Shown: positions 50,643 to 58,793 of the stretch, in pieces | How the letters are laid out: the number at the start of each line of letters is the position of its first letter | Numbering within the stretch: position 1 is the first letter of the stretch | Origin: Streptomyces barringtoniae | GTDB lineage: Bacteria; Actinomycetota; Actinomycetes; Streptomycetales; Streptomycetaceae | NCBI RefSeq assembly: GCF_020819595.1 | Contig: NZ_JAJHNP010000007.1 | Coordinates: 186,001-250,000, forward strand | Direction of reading: 5' to 3' | DNA length: 64,000 bases | Position numbers and translations under genes: made by a program | Notes under the pieces: generated by a model | What the model was told of the DNA's origin: nothing | Databases searched by the model: none | What the model saw: the letters and a program-made list of their open reading frames with translations, nothing else

Positions 50643-51986
50643 TCAGCGCCGGGACGCGGGCAGCGACAGCACCACGGTCACACCGCCGCCAGGCGAGTCC
50701 AGCAGGTCGGCGGTGCCGCCGTTGGCGGTGACCAGTCGGTGGACGATGGCCAGGCCCAGCCCGGTACCGCTCGCCTCGGGGTTGCCGAATCTGCGGAAAG
50801 CGCTCTCCCGAGCGGCCCGGGTCATCCCGGGGCCGTTGTCGACGACCCGCAGCTGAACCGACCCGTTGTGCCGCTTACCGGTGATCAGCACCCGGCCGCC
50901 CTCCTGGACCGCGTCGAGGGCGTTGGCGATCAGGTTGTCGAGCACCTGCTCGAGATCTCCCTCGCCGAGGAAGGCGGTGAGCCCGGGGCGGCAGTCGGCG
51001 GTGAGCCGGACCTGGCCCGCGTCGGCGACGGGCTCCCAGGCGGCAACGCGTTCGGCCACGACGCGGTCCACCCGGACCGGCACCGGTCGCGGCACCGCGT
51101 GCTCGGCGCGAGCCACCGCCAGCATGCCGTCCACCAGCCGGGACAGCCGGGCGATCTCGCCCTGCGCGTCGGTCAGTTCCGCCGCGGTGTCCCCTTCGGC
51201 GTCGGCGGCGAGCAGGTCGAGCCGCAGCCGGAGGGCCGCCAGCGGGGTGCGCAGCTGGTGCGACACATCGGCGACCACGGCCCGGTGACCGTGCACCAGG
51301 GCCTCGGTGCGCCCGGCCATCGTGTTGAACGTCGCCGCGAGGCGCCGCACCTCCTGCGGCCCTGCCCCGGCCGGCGCCCGCGCGTCCAGCGCCCCCTCGC
51401 CCAGCCGCTGTGCCGCCTCGTCCAGCACCCGCAGCGGACGACCGACCCAGCGGGCCAGCAGCACCGACATCAGCACGGCGGCACCCAGGCCACCGACTCC
51501 GATCAACGCGAGCCAGCCCCACATCACCAGAATCCGGTCGTGCAGCGGATCGGCGGACCGGCTCAGGACGGCGACCCCGACGGGGTCCGAGGTGTCACCG
51601 ATCGGTACGGCGGTGGTCAGCCACTGATCGTCCTGGCGCACCCGGCTGTCGTGGTGGGCGAGCACGGAGAGGACCAGCCCCTTGGAGTCGTCCCCGGCCA
51701 CGTCGGAACACGCGGTCGACAGCACGACATGGCCCGCACTGTCGTAGACGGTCGCGCAGTCGCCCCTCTTGTGGGCCTCCTCGACCAGGCTCGGTGCCAC
51801 CGCATCCGTCTTGTGATCGGACAGGTACTCCTCGGCAGCGGAGGCGATCGACCTCGTCTTCGCGGCCGCTTCCTCCCGGAACGAGGTCTGCTCGCGCTGG
51901 GTCATGAGCAGCCCGAGCGGTACCACCGCCAGCACCAGTACCGCGGTGATCAGGGCGATGACGCTGAGCGCGATGCGGCGGGTCAC
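50643..51986 (-). CDS. Sensor histidine kinase
   Basis: A 447-residue kinase with two membrane helices (about 7-28 and 152-180) around an outside sensor domain that holds two Cys (RGDCATVYD and STACSDVAG). A HAMP region, the phospho-His243 (VADVSHQLRTPLAALRLRLD) and the ATPase motifs (NLIANALDAV, VDNGPGM, GTGLGLAIVHRL) follow. It forms a pair with the response regulator upstream, with 6 bp between. The two sensor Cys might form a redox-active disulfide, which would suit control of an electron-transfer system. Confidence 0.92.
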   Translation of the reverse strand: MTRRIALSVIALITAVLVLAVVPLGLLMTQREQTSFREEAAAKTRSIASAAEEYLSDHKTDAVAPSLVEEAHKRGDCATVYDSAGHVVLSTACSDVAGDDSKGLVLSVLAHHDSRVRQDDQWLTTAVPIGDTSDPVGVAVLSRSADPLHDRILVMWGWLALIGVGGLGAAVLMSVLLARWVGRPLRVLDEAAQRLGEGALDARAPAGAGPQEVRRLAATFNTMAGRTEALVHGHRAVVADVSHQLRTPLAALRLRLDLLAADAEGDTAAELTDAQGEIARLSRLVDGMLAVARAEHAVPRPVPVRVDRVVAERVAAWEPVADAGQVRLTADCRPGLTAFLGEGDLEQVLDNLIANALDAVQEGGRVLITGKRHNGSVQLRVVDNGPGMTRAARESAFRRFGNPEASGTGLGLAIVHRLVTANGGTADLLDSPGGGVTVVLSLPASRR

Positions 51987-51992
51987 GGCGCG

Positions 51993-52688
51993 TCAGCCGA
52001 CTTCGCCAAGGCGGAAGCCGCGCCCGTAGACGGTCTCGACCAGTCCGGGCACGCCCAGCTTGCGGCGCAACGCGGCCATATGGACGTCCAGCACCTTCGT
52101 GGGCCCGTACCAGTGGGCGTCCCAGGCGCGCTCAAGGATCTCCTGACGCGTCACGACCCGACCCGGATCGGCGGCGAGGCACTGGAGGATGTCGAACTCC
52201 TTGGGCGTCAGCGCGACGTCCTCGCCGCCGACCGTCACCTTGCGGGTGCGTGGGTCGACGACGAGCGGGCCGTGGGTCAGCAGTTCGGGCCCGGCAGGGC
52301 GGATGCGGCGCAGTACGGCCCTGATGCGTGCCAGCAGCTCCGCCAGGCCGAAGGGCTTGACCAGGTAGTCGTCGGCGCCTTCGTCGAGGGCGGCGACCCG
52401 GTCGCCCTCCTCGCCGCGGGCGGTCACCACGATGATCGCCATGTCGGACTGGCGCCGCAGCACGCGGCAGGCCTCGATGCCGTCCATGTCCGGCAGACCG
52501 AGGTCGAGCAGGACCACATCGGGCGGCGGTACGTGGGTGAGCGCACCGCGTCCGGAGCCGACGCTGCTCGCCCGGTATCCGGCTCGGTCCAGGCCGCGCA
52601 CCAGCGACCTGGCGAGCCCTGGATCGTCCTCGACGACCAGCACCGTGAGCGCGTCGGGATCCGCCCTGGGCCCGGTTTTCTGTTCCAC
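51993..52688 (-). CDS. OmpR/PhoP-family response regulator
   Basis: A 231-residue regulator. The receiver domain has Asp62 as the phosphorylation site (VVLLDLGLPDMDG) and Lys111 (YLVKPFG). The C-terminal winged helix ends with KVLDVHMAALRRKLGVPGLVETVYGRGFRL. A GTG at 52688 is the best start. It is divergent from the small-protein gene at 52898, and the gap holds the CTGAA direct repeat. It probably controls both small-protein genes and the apbE operon. Confidence 0.92.
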   Translation of the reverse strand: MEQKTGPRADPDALTVLVVEDDPGLARSLVRGLDRAGYRASSVGSGRGALTHVPPPDVVLLDLGLPDMDGIEACRVLRRQSDMAIIVVTARGEEGDRVAALDEGADDYLVKPFGLAELLARIRAVLRRIRPAGPELLTHGPLVVDPRTRKVTVGGEDVALTPKEFDILQCLAADPGRVVTRQEILERAWDAHWYGPTKVLDVHMAALRRKLGVPGLVETVYGRGFRLGEVG

Positions 52689-52785
52689 AGCACCAAGCCT
52701 AGGACGACGTGGACGAGTCTCCGGGCCGGCGGATGGGCAAGGCACGCGCAGGAGCCGCTGCCGCATCCGCCTGGCTTTGCCACAT

Positions 52786-52802
52786 CTGAAGGTTTCCTGA
52801 AC
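52786..52802 (+). promoter_or_regulatory. Direct-repeat response-regulator site before the second small protein
   Basis: CTGAAGGTTTCCTGAAC, with CTGAA at 52786 and 52797 (11 bp apart), matches the site at 50485-50501 in 16 of 17 positions and lies at a similar distance (95 bp) from its gene. It is also about 98 bp from the divergent response-regulator start, so autoregulation is possible. Confidence 0.6.
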
Positions 52803-52897
52803 GGCTCTCCGATGTGGCGCGACGCAAGCTGATGACATGGCGTACGCGAGCCGGGGATCGTCTCGTGGCGCTGTCTTCGCCCGAAGGAGGCCGGCCC

Positions 52898-53167
52898 ATG
52901 TCCATGCCTGGACCCACACACGACTCCGACCCGGTGCGGCGGCGCGAACGCGGACTTCGGCGTGTGGGCACCACGACCCGCCGGACCGCCACCGCTGCGA
53001 CGGCCGTAGCCCTTCTGCTCGGGGTTGGTTACGCCCACATGCTGCCGAGCAACCCGGGACCGGTGTCCGATGCGGTTGGGCACTCTTCCCGCAGCCTCCC
53101 GCAGCCCCGGGCCGGCGCTCCCGCCTCCACCACACAGCCGGCGCAGACGACGACCGGAGCGTCCTGA
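52898..53167 (+). CDS. Small membrane-anchored protein with a C-terminal TGAS (possible ApbE target), copy 2
   Basis: 89 residues. It shares RRRERGLRRVG(T)TTR at residues 14-28 with copy 1, aligned without gaps through GYA..LP at 44-50. One membrane helix spans about 30-47. A Ser/Pro/Thr-rich outer tail is much shorter than in copy 1 and ends TTTGAS-stop. Between the two copies only the anchor and the last residues are conserved, which points to a function for the C-terminal motif. The ATG follows GAAGGAGG. The gene is divergent from the two-component genes. Confidence 0.78.
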   Translation: MSMPGPTHDSDPVRRRERGLRRVGTTTRRTATAATAVALLLGVGYAHMLPSNPGPVSDAVGHSSRSLPQPRAGAPASTTQPAQTTTGAS

Positions 53168-53576
53168 CCCCCGGTTCCCACCGTCGGCGTGCGGGCATCG
53201 CGGTGTGTCAGGGGGGCCGGGGCGTGCCCCGCACCCCTCACACCGCGCATGCAACGGTCGCCGGATGTGAGGAGCCACGCCGATGCCAGCCCGCATGTCC
53301 TCCGCCACGACCCGTCCTGCCATCGCTGCCGCCCCGTCCGTGACGGGGCGGCACCCGGGCTCGCACTGCCAGTGCCGCGGGACTACAGGCGAGCAAACCT
53401 CCCTGACCTGCCCTTTTCGCCTTCGTGTCGAAGGCTGCCCCGGTCCACCGTCTTCTGAAGGCGATCGACAGGAGATGCAGTCAGTAATCAGGTCGGCGTA
53501 GCGGCTTCGGCCGGGAGCTACTGAGGCGAGGGACCACGGCCTGACGTCATGCGGATGCGGGCGGGGTGGGGCCGTA
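53168..53576. other. Gene-free stretch
   Basis: Between the second small-protein gene and the convergent IclR gene I see no coding frame with a plausible start and codon use, and no repeat. Terminators for both sides probably lie here, but none is clear. Confidence 0.4.
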
Positions 53577-54323
53577 TCAGTGCCCGAGGCGCGCCGAGAG
53601 GGTCTTCGCCGCCTCGCTCACCGCGGCGCCGAAGAAGGACTCGGATTCGTCAGTCAATCGGGTCATCGGGATGTTGACACTGAGGCTCGCGATCGGCTCT
53701 TTGGTTGCACCCCTGATGGCCGCTGCGACTGAGCCGACGTCGGACCGCCACTCGCCCCTGTTGGTCGCATAGCCCTGTGCTCGTATCCGCTCCAGCTCGG
53801 CGAGCATCCGGTCGGGGTCGGTGATGGTCGTGTCGGTGTAGCGCGGAAGCCCCTCGGCGAGCAGCCGGCCGATCACCTCGGCAGGGCTGTGCGCGAGTAC
53901 CGCCTTGCCGTTGGCGGACGCGTGGAGGGGCAGGGAATGTCCCAGGGACATGCTGGTGCGCACGGGCTTGGACGTCTCCAGCCGCTCGATGAGCACCATC
54001 TTGTTCCCTTCCCGAACGGTCAGGTGAATCGTCTCGTCGGTGCGCCGGCGCAGTTCTTCCATCAGCGGTACGGCCGCGTCGCGCAGACCGAGGTCCCCGC
54101 TGGCGTGCCGGCCCACGTCCAGCGCTTTCGTGGTCACGACCCAGCGGGTGACCTCGCCTCCTGCGGGACGGATCCACCCCGCCTCGCCCAGCGTGCGCAG
54201 TGCACGCTGGACGGAACTCTTGGGCATGCCCAGAACGCGTGACAGCTCGCCGACGCCGATCGGCTGCCGCGTTGCGACCTCTTCAAGGACTCGCAAAGCG
54301 TTGAGAACGTTCTGCATCTCCAT
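53577..54323 (-). CDS. IclR-family transcriptional regulator
   Basis: A 248-residue IclR protein. The winged helix is NALRVLEEVATRQPIGVGELSRVLGMPKSSVQRALRTLGEAGW, and the effector domain has the usual LPLHASANGKAVLA and ATNRGEWRSDVGSVAAAIRG. IclR proteins sense organic acids such as glyoxylate and pyruvate. It is divergent from an aminotransferase/dehydrogenase operon with a 19-bp perfect palindrome between, so it very likely controls that operon. Confidence 0.92.
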   Translation of the reverse strand: MEMQNVLNALRVLEEVATRQPIGVGELSRVLGMPKSSVQRALRTLGEAGWIRPAGGEVTRWVVTTKALDVGRHASGDLGLRDAAVPLMEELRRRTDETIHLTVREGNKMVLIERLETSKPVRTSMSLGHSLPLHASANGKAVLAHSPAEVIGRLLAEGLPRYTDTTITDPDRMLAELERIRAQGYATNRGEWRSDVGSVAAAIRGATKEPIASLSVNIPMTRLTDESESFFGAAVSEAAKTLSARLGH

Positions 54324-54374
54324 TGACTCCCTGATCGCTCGTCCCTAACCTCGCCGTACCTTTTTACGGAACGG

Positions 54375-54393
54375 TGTGCCGTATTACGGCACA
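54375..54393. promoter_or_regulatory. IclR-type operator palindrome
   Basis: TGTGCCGTA-T-TACGGCACA is a perfect 19-bp palindrome 19 bp before the aminotransferase start codon. A partial copy (CCGTA ... TTACGG) lies about 20 bp upstream, at 54354-54369. The position between the divergent IclR gene and its operon supports an operator that blocks the promoter. Confidence 0.65.
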
Positions 54394-54412
54394 GAAGTTG
54401 GAGTGATCACAA

Positions 54413-55579
54413 GTGACGACGCATACTGGGCGGCATTTTTTGCAGATCCCTGGCCCGACCAGCGTCCCCGACCGGGTACTGCAGGCCATCGCGCGACCGA
54501 CCATCGACCACCGGGGGCCGGAGTTCGCCGAGTTGGGACTGGACGTCCTGGAACGAGTCAAGCCGGTGTTCGGCACCAGCGGTCCCGTCGTCATCTATCC
54601 CTCCTCGGGGACCGGGGCGTGGGAAGCGGCGCTGGTCAACACGCTGAGCCCCGGCGACCGTGTGCTGGCGTTCGAGACCGGCCACTTCGCCACCCTGTGG
54701 CGCGGCATGGCCGAAGGCCTCGGGCTGGAAGTGGACTTCGTTCCGGGCGACTGGCGGCGCGGCGTGGACCCGCAGGTCGTCGCCGAGCGGCTGGCCGCCG
54801 ACAAGGCCCACTCCATCGCGGCGGTGATGGTCGTCCACAACGAGACTTCCACCGGCGTCACCAGCCGTGTGCCGGAGATTCGAGCGGCCATCGACGAGGC
54901 GGGCCATCCCGCCCTGCTCCTGGTCGACACGATCTCCTCCCTGGGATCGATCGACTACCGGCACGAGGAGTGGGGTGTCGACGTCACCATCAGCTGCTCG
55001 CAGAAGGGCTTGATGCTGCCCCCGGGGCTCGGCTTCAACGCGGTCAGCGAGAAGGCACTCGCCGCCGCCGGGCGGGCGCGGTTGCCGCGGTCCTACTGGG
55101 ACTGGACACCCATTCTCGAGGCCAACCAGCACGGCTACTGGCCCTATACCCCGGCCACCAACATGCTGTACGGGCTGCGCGAGGCCCTGATCATGCTCGA
55201 GGAGGAGGGCCTGCCCAACGTGTTCGCACGGCATGACCGTCATGCGGAGGCCACACGGGCCGCCGTCCAGGGCTGGGGCCTGGAGGTGCTGTGCGCCGAC
55301 GAGCGGGAGTACTCCAGTGTCCTGACCGCGGTACTGCTGGGCGAGGAGCACGACGCCGATAAGGTCCGTCACATCATCCTGGACCGCTTCGACATGTCCC
55401 TGGGCACCGGCCTGAGCAAGCTCGCGGGACGGGTCTTCCGGATCGGCCACCTCGGTCACTTCAACGACCTGACCCTGGCCGGAACGCTCGCCGGCGTTCA
55501 GATGGGGCTCGAACTGGCAGGTGTGGACATCAACCCGGCCGGCCTGAGTGCCGCACTGGACCTGCTGCGCGCCGAGTGA
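54413..55579 (+). CDS. Class V aminotransferase, serine--glyoxylate type
   Basis: A 388-residue PLP enzyme. The N-terminus HFLQIPGPTSVPDRVLQAI and the segments PSSGTGAWEAAL, VVHNETSTGVTS, LLLVDTISSLGS and SCSQKGLMLPPGLGF (with the PLP Lys) match SgaA-type serine--glyoxylate aminotransferases closely. Alanine--glyoxylate or similar 2-oxoacid use is possible. It starts with a GTG. As the first gene of the IclR operon it links an amino donor to glyoxylate or another 2-oxo acid made by the next enzyme. Confidence 0.87.
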   Translation: MTTHTGRHFLQIPGPTSVPDRVLQAIARPTIDHRGPEFAELGLDVLERVKPVFGTSGPVVIYPSSGTGAWEAALVNTLSPGDRVLAFETGHFATLWRGMAEGLGLEVDFVPGDWRRGVDPQVVAERLAADKAHSIAAVMVVHNETSTGVTSRVPEIRAAIDEAGHPALLLVDTISSLGSIDYRHEEWGVDVTISCSQKGLMLPPGLGFNAVSEKALAAAGRARLPRSYWDWTPILEANQHGYWPYTPATNMLYGLREALIMLEEEGLPNVFARHDRHAEATRAAVQGWGLEVLCADEREYSSVLTAVLLGEEHDADKVRHIILDRFDMSLGTGLSKLAGRVFRIGHLGHFNDLTLAGTLAGVQMGLELAGVDINPAGLSAALDLLRAE

Positions 55580-55616
55580 ACAGCGCAGTGCAACACCGGT
55601 GAGGAGGAAACGAGCA

Positions 55617-58547
55617 GTGACCACGGCCAGCAGTTCAGGGCCCGTCGGCGAACACGTCATCACGCAGGACCTGATACGCAAGCTTGGGCGGGAACTCGAC
55701 GGCGAGGTCGCCTTCGACGACTACACCAGGCACCTGTTCGCGCGCGACGCGAGCATGTACTCGATAACTCCGATGGGCGTGGTGTTCCCCCGCCATGCCG
55801 GGGATGTGGCGGCCACGGTCGCGGCGGCCGCCGAACACGGCGTGCCCGTCGTCCCGCGCGGGGCCGGCACCAGCCTCGCCGGCCAGACCATCGGGCCGGG
55901 CCTCGTGCTGGACCTGTCCCGGCACATGAACCGCATACTTCGGATAGACCCCGACAACCGTACGGCCCATGTCGAGGTGGGCGTGGTGCAGGACCAGCTC
56001 AACCGGGCCGCCGCCCCGCAGGGGCTGATGTTCGGCCCCGACACCTCGACCAGCAACCGCGCCACGATCGGCGGCATGATCGGAAACAACTCGGCGGGCA
56101 GCGGGTCGGTCCGCTACGGGATGACCATCGATCACGTACGAGAGCTGGACGTGGTGCTCAGCGACGCCAGCCTCGCCCACCTGGCACCAGTGAACGAAAC
56201 AGAGCGGGCACGCCGGGCACAGGCAGCCACCCTCGAGGGCGATCTCTACCGGCGGCTGCCCGAGATCCTGAACCAGAACGCCTCCTCCGTCGCCGAGGGA
56301 TTCCCCACGTTCTGGCGGCGCGCCGGCGGCTACCGGCTGGACCGGCTCGCCGGGGACGAACCGTTCGACCTGGCCAAGTTCGTCGTGGGCTCCGAGGGCA
56401 CGCTTGTGGTCGCCACCCAGGCCCTGGTCGACCTCGTGCCCAAGCCACTTCATACGGTGATCGCCGTCGGTCACTTCACCTCCACGCCCGCCGCCATCGC
56501 GGCCACCGAAGATGCGCTGGCCTGCGATCCGGCCGCTGTGGAGCTGATGGACCGTACGATCCTGGAACTGTCCCGGCAGAAGATCGAATACGCCTCGCTG
56601 GGCACCATCCTGGAAGGCGACCCCCAGGCGCTGCTCTTCGTGACCTTCACCGGGGACGACGAGCGCGGGCTTCACGGACAGCTGAAGCGGCTGACCGCGC
56701 TGTGGCAGCGCCACGGCCACGGCTATCACACGCTGCAGGCCGTCACCGCGGACCAGCAGGCAGCTCTGATCAAAGTGCGCAAATCAAGCCTCGGTCTGCT
56801 GATGGCCGCAAGCGTCGGCTCACGCCGTCCGCTGGCCTTCATCGAGGACACCGCGGTCGATCCCGCGCACCTCGCCGAGTACACCCGGCGCTTCAAGGCG
56901 ATCCTGGACCGACACGACCTGACGGCCGGGTTCTACGGGCACTGCTCGGTCGGCTGCCTGCACATCCGCCCCTTCCTCGATCTGACCGATCCGGCCCAGG
57001 TGCTCACGATGCGCTCGGTCGCGGAGGAGATCAAGGACCTGGTCAGGGAGTACGGCGGCGTCAACTCCAGCGAGCACGGCGACGGGCTGGCCAGGAGCGA
57101 GTTCAACCGGGAACTCTTCGGCGACGAACTCTATGAGGCCATGCGCCAGGTGAAAGGCGTATTCGATCCGCACAACCGGATGAACCCGGGCAAGATCGTG
57201 GACGCCCCGTCGATGACGGACAACCTGCGGGACGCGGCACTGCCACCGGCCACCCCGGTGCGGACGCGGCTGTCCTTCGAGGTGGTCGGTGGCATGCGCG
57301 GCGCGGCGGACCGGTGCATGAACATCGGGCTCTGCCGTAAGAGCGCCACCGGCACCATGTGCCCCTCGTACATGGCGACACTCCAAGAAGAGCACTCCAC
57401 CCGCGGCCGGGCGAACGCGCTCGTCAACGCCCTGTCACAGCCCGATCCCCGGGCAGCTCTCGGCGGCGACCGGCTGCACGACATCATGGACCTGTGCCTC
57501 GGATGCAAGGCATGCAAGAGCGAATGCCCACTCGGCGTGGACATGGCCGCGCTCAAGACCGAAACGCTGTCACACCACCACGACCTGCACGGCACACCGC
57601 TACGATCCAGGATCTTCGGTACGATCCGTTCGCTGAACCGCCTTGGCTCGGCGACCGCACCGCTGTCCAACCTGCCCGGGCGCATCCCATCGGTGCGCCG
57701 GCTGATGGACCGGCTCATCGGCATCACCCCCGCCAGGCCGCTACCGACGTTCGTGCGGGCCAACCTGCTGCGCTGGTTCAGCCGCCGCACGCCCACGGCA
57801 CACCCCGTCACCCAGGGAACGGTCGTCTTCCTCGCGGACTCCTTCACCACCTTCACCGAGCCGGACATCGGCCGGGCGGCGATCGAACTGCTGGAACTGG
57901 CAGGATGGCAGGTCCACCTGGAGGCCGGCGGCTGCTGTGGCAGGTCCAGTCTGTCCAAAGGGCTCATCGATGACGCCAAGCACAAGGCGCGCGCACTCGC
58001 CCAGGTGCTCACCGCTCGCGGGGAACCGCACTCGCCGATCGTGGGGTGCGAACCGTCCTGCCTGATGACTCTGCGCGACGAGCACCTGGCGCTGCTGCCC
58101 GACGACGCGGCGGTCAAGGACGTCGCCGGCCGGGTGAAGCAGGTGGAAGAGCTGCTGACCGAAGCCATCGACGACGGACGGCTACGGCTGGGTGCGGACT
58201 CCTGGCTCGCCGGGCGCAGGCTGCTCTACCACGGCCACTGCCATCAGAAGGCCGAGGTCGGGACCGCCGCGACCATCGCGCTCCTCAAGCGGATTCCCGG
58301 TGTGACGGTCGACGAACTCGACGCCGGATGCTGCGGCATGGCCGGATCCTTCGGATACGAATCCGAGCACTACCACCTGTCGATGACCGTCGGCAACGAC
58401 CGCCTCTTCCCAGCCGTCAAAGCGGCTTCCCCCGACACCGTCGTCGTAGCGACCGGTGTGTCCTGCCGGCAGCAGATCTCCCACGGCGGCGGACGCCGCG
58501 CCCTCCACCCTGTGGAACTCGTCCGCTCCGCGCTCCACACCACCTGA
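55617..58547 (+). CDS. Fused FAD-linked/Fe-S dehydrogenase (GlcD-GlcF or YdiJ-like D-2-hydroxyacid dehydrogenase)
   Basis: A 976-residue fusion. Residues about 1-540 are a VAO-type FAD oxidase (VVPRGAGTSLAGQTIGPGLVLDL; TIGGMIGNNSAGSGSVRYG; the C-domain end HGDGLARSEF...FDPHNRMNPGKI). A ferredoxin part follows (CMNIGLCRKSATGTMCPSY; CLGCKACKSECPLGV). At the end are two CCG domains (GGCCGRSSLSKG; YHGHCHQK; DAGCCGMAGSFGYE). It oxidises a D-2-hydroxy acid (lactate, 2-hydroxyglutarate or glycolate) and passes electrons to quinone. It starts with a GTG behind GAGGAGGAAA, 37 bp after the aminotransferase. Confidence 0.9.
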   Translation: MTTASSSGPVGEHVITQDLIRKLGRELDGEVAFDDYTRHLFARDASMYSITPMGVVFPRHAGDVAATVAAAAEHGVPVVPRGAGTSLAGQTIGPGLVLDLSRHMNRILRIDPDNRTAHVEVGVVQDQLNRAAAPQGLMFGPDTSTSNRATIGGMIGNNSAGSGSVRYGMTIDHVRELDVVLSDASLAHLAPVNETERARRAQAATLEGDLYRRLPEILNQNASSVAEGFPTFWRRAGGYRLDRLAGDEPFDLAKFVVGSEGTLVVATQALVDLVPKPLHTVIAVGHFTSTPAAIAATEDALACDPAAVELMDRTILELSRQKIEYASLGTILEGDPQALLFVTFTGDDERGLHGQLKRLTALWQRHGHGYHTLQAVTADQQAALIKVRKSSLGLLMAASVGSRRPLAFIEDTAVDPAHLAEYTRRFKAILDRHDLTAGFYGHCSVGCLHIRPFLDLTDPAQVLTMRSVAEEIKDLVREYGGVNSSEHGDGLARSEFNRELFGDELYEAMRQVKGVFDPHNRMNPGKIVDAPSMTDNLRDAALPPATPVRTRLSFEVVGGMRGAADRCMNIGLCRKSATGTMCPSYMATLQEEHSTRGRANALVNALSQPDPRAALGGDRLHDIMDLCLGCKACKSECPLGVDMAALKTETLSHHHDLHGTPLRSRIFGTIRSLNRLGSATAPLSNLPGRIPSVRRLMDRLIGITPARPLPTFVRANLLRWFSRRTPTAHPVTQGTVVFLADSFTTFTEPDIGRAAIELLELAGWQVHLEAGGCCGRSSLSKGLIDDAKHKARALAQVLTARGEPHSPIVGCEPSCLMTLRDEHLALLPDDAAVKDVAGRVKQVEELLTEAIDDGRLRLGADSWLAGRRLLYHGHCHQKAEVGTAATIALLKRIPGVTVDELDAGCCGMAGSFGYESEHYHLSMTVGNDRLFPAVKAASPDTVVVATGVSCRQQISHGGGRRALHPVELVRSALHTT

Positions 58548-58793
58548 CAGACCGGGCGATCCCGGCTGAATTCCTCCCCCAAGGCGGGGCTCACACGATG
58601 CTCAGCACCGCCGCCGGGGCCCGCACATCCGTATGACGTGTCACTGCCCGCCCGGCCTCGGCCGCGCCCTGCGCGAAGACCGCCGAGCGGTAGGCACATC
58701 AAGAAGGGAGACGACGCAGCTCGCCCCACGAGTCTCGCGTGCAGTCAGTGCGCTGAGACATCCGGCAGTTTGCACCTACAAGGAGGTAGGTCG

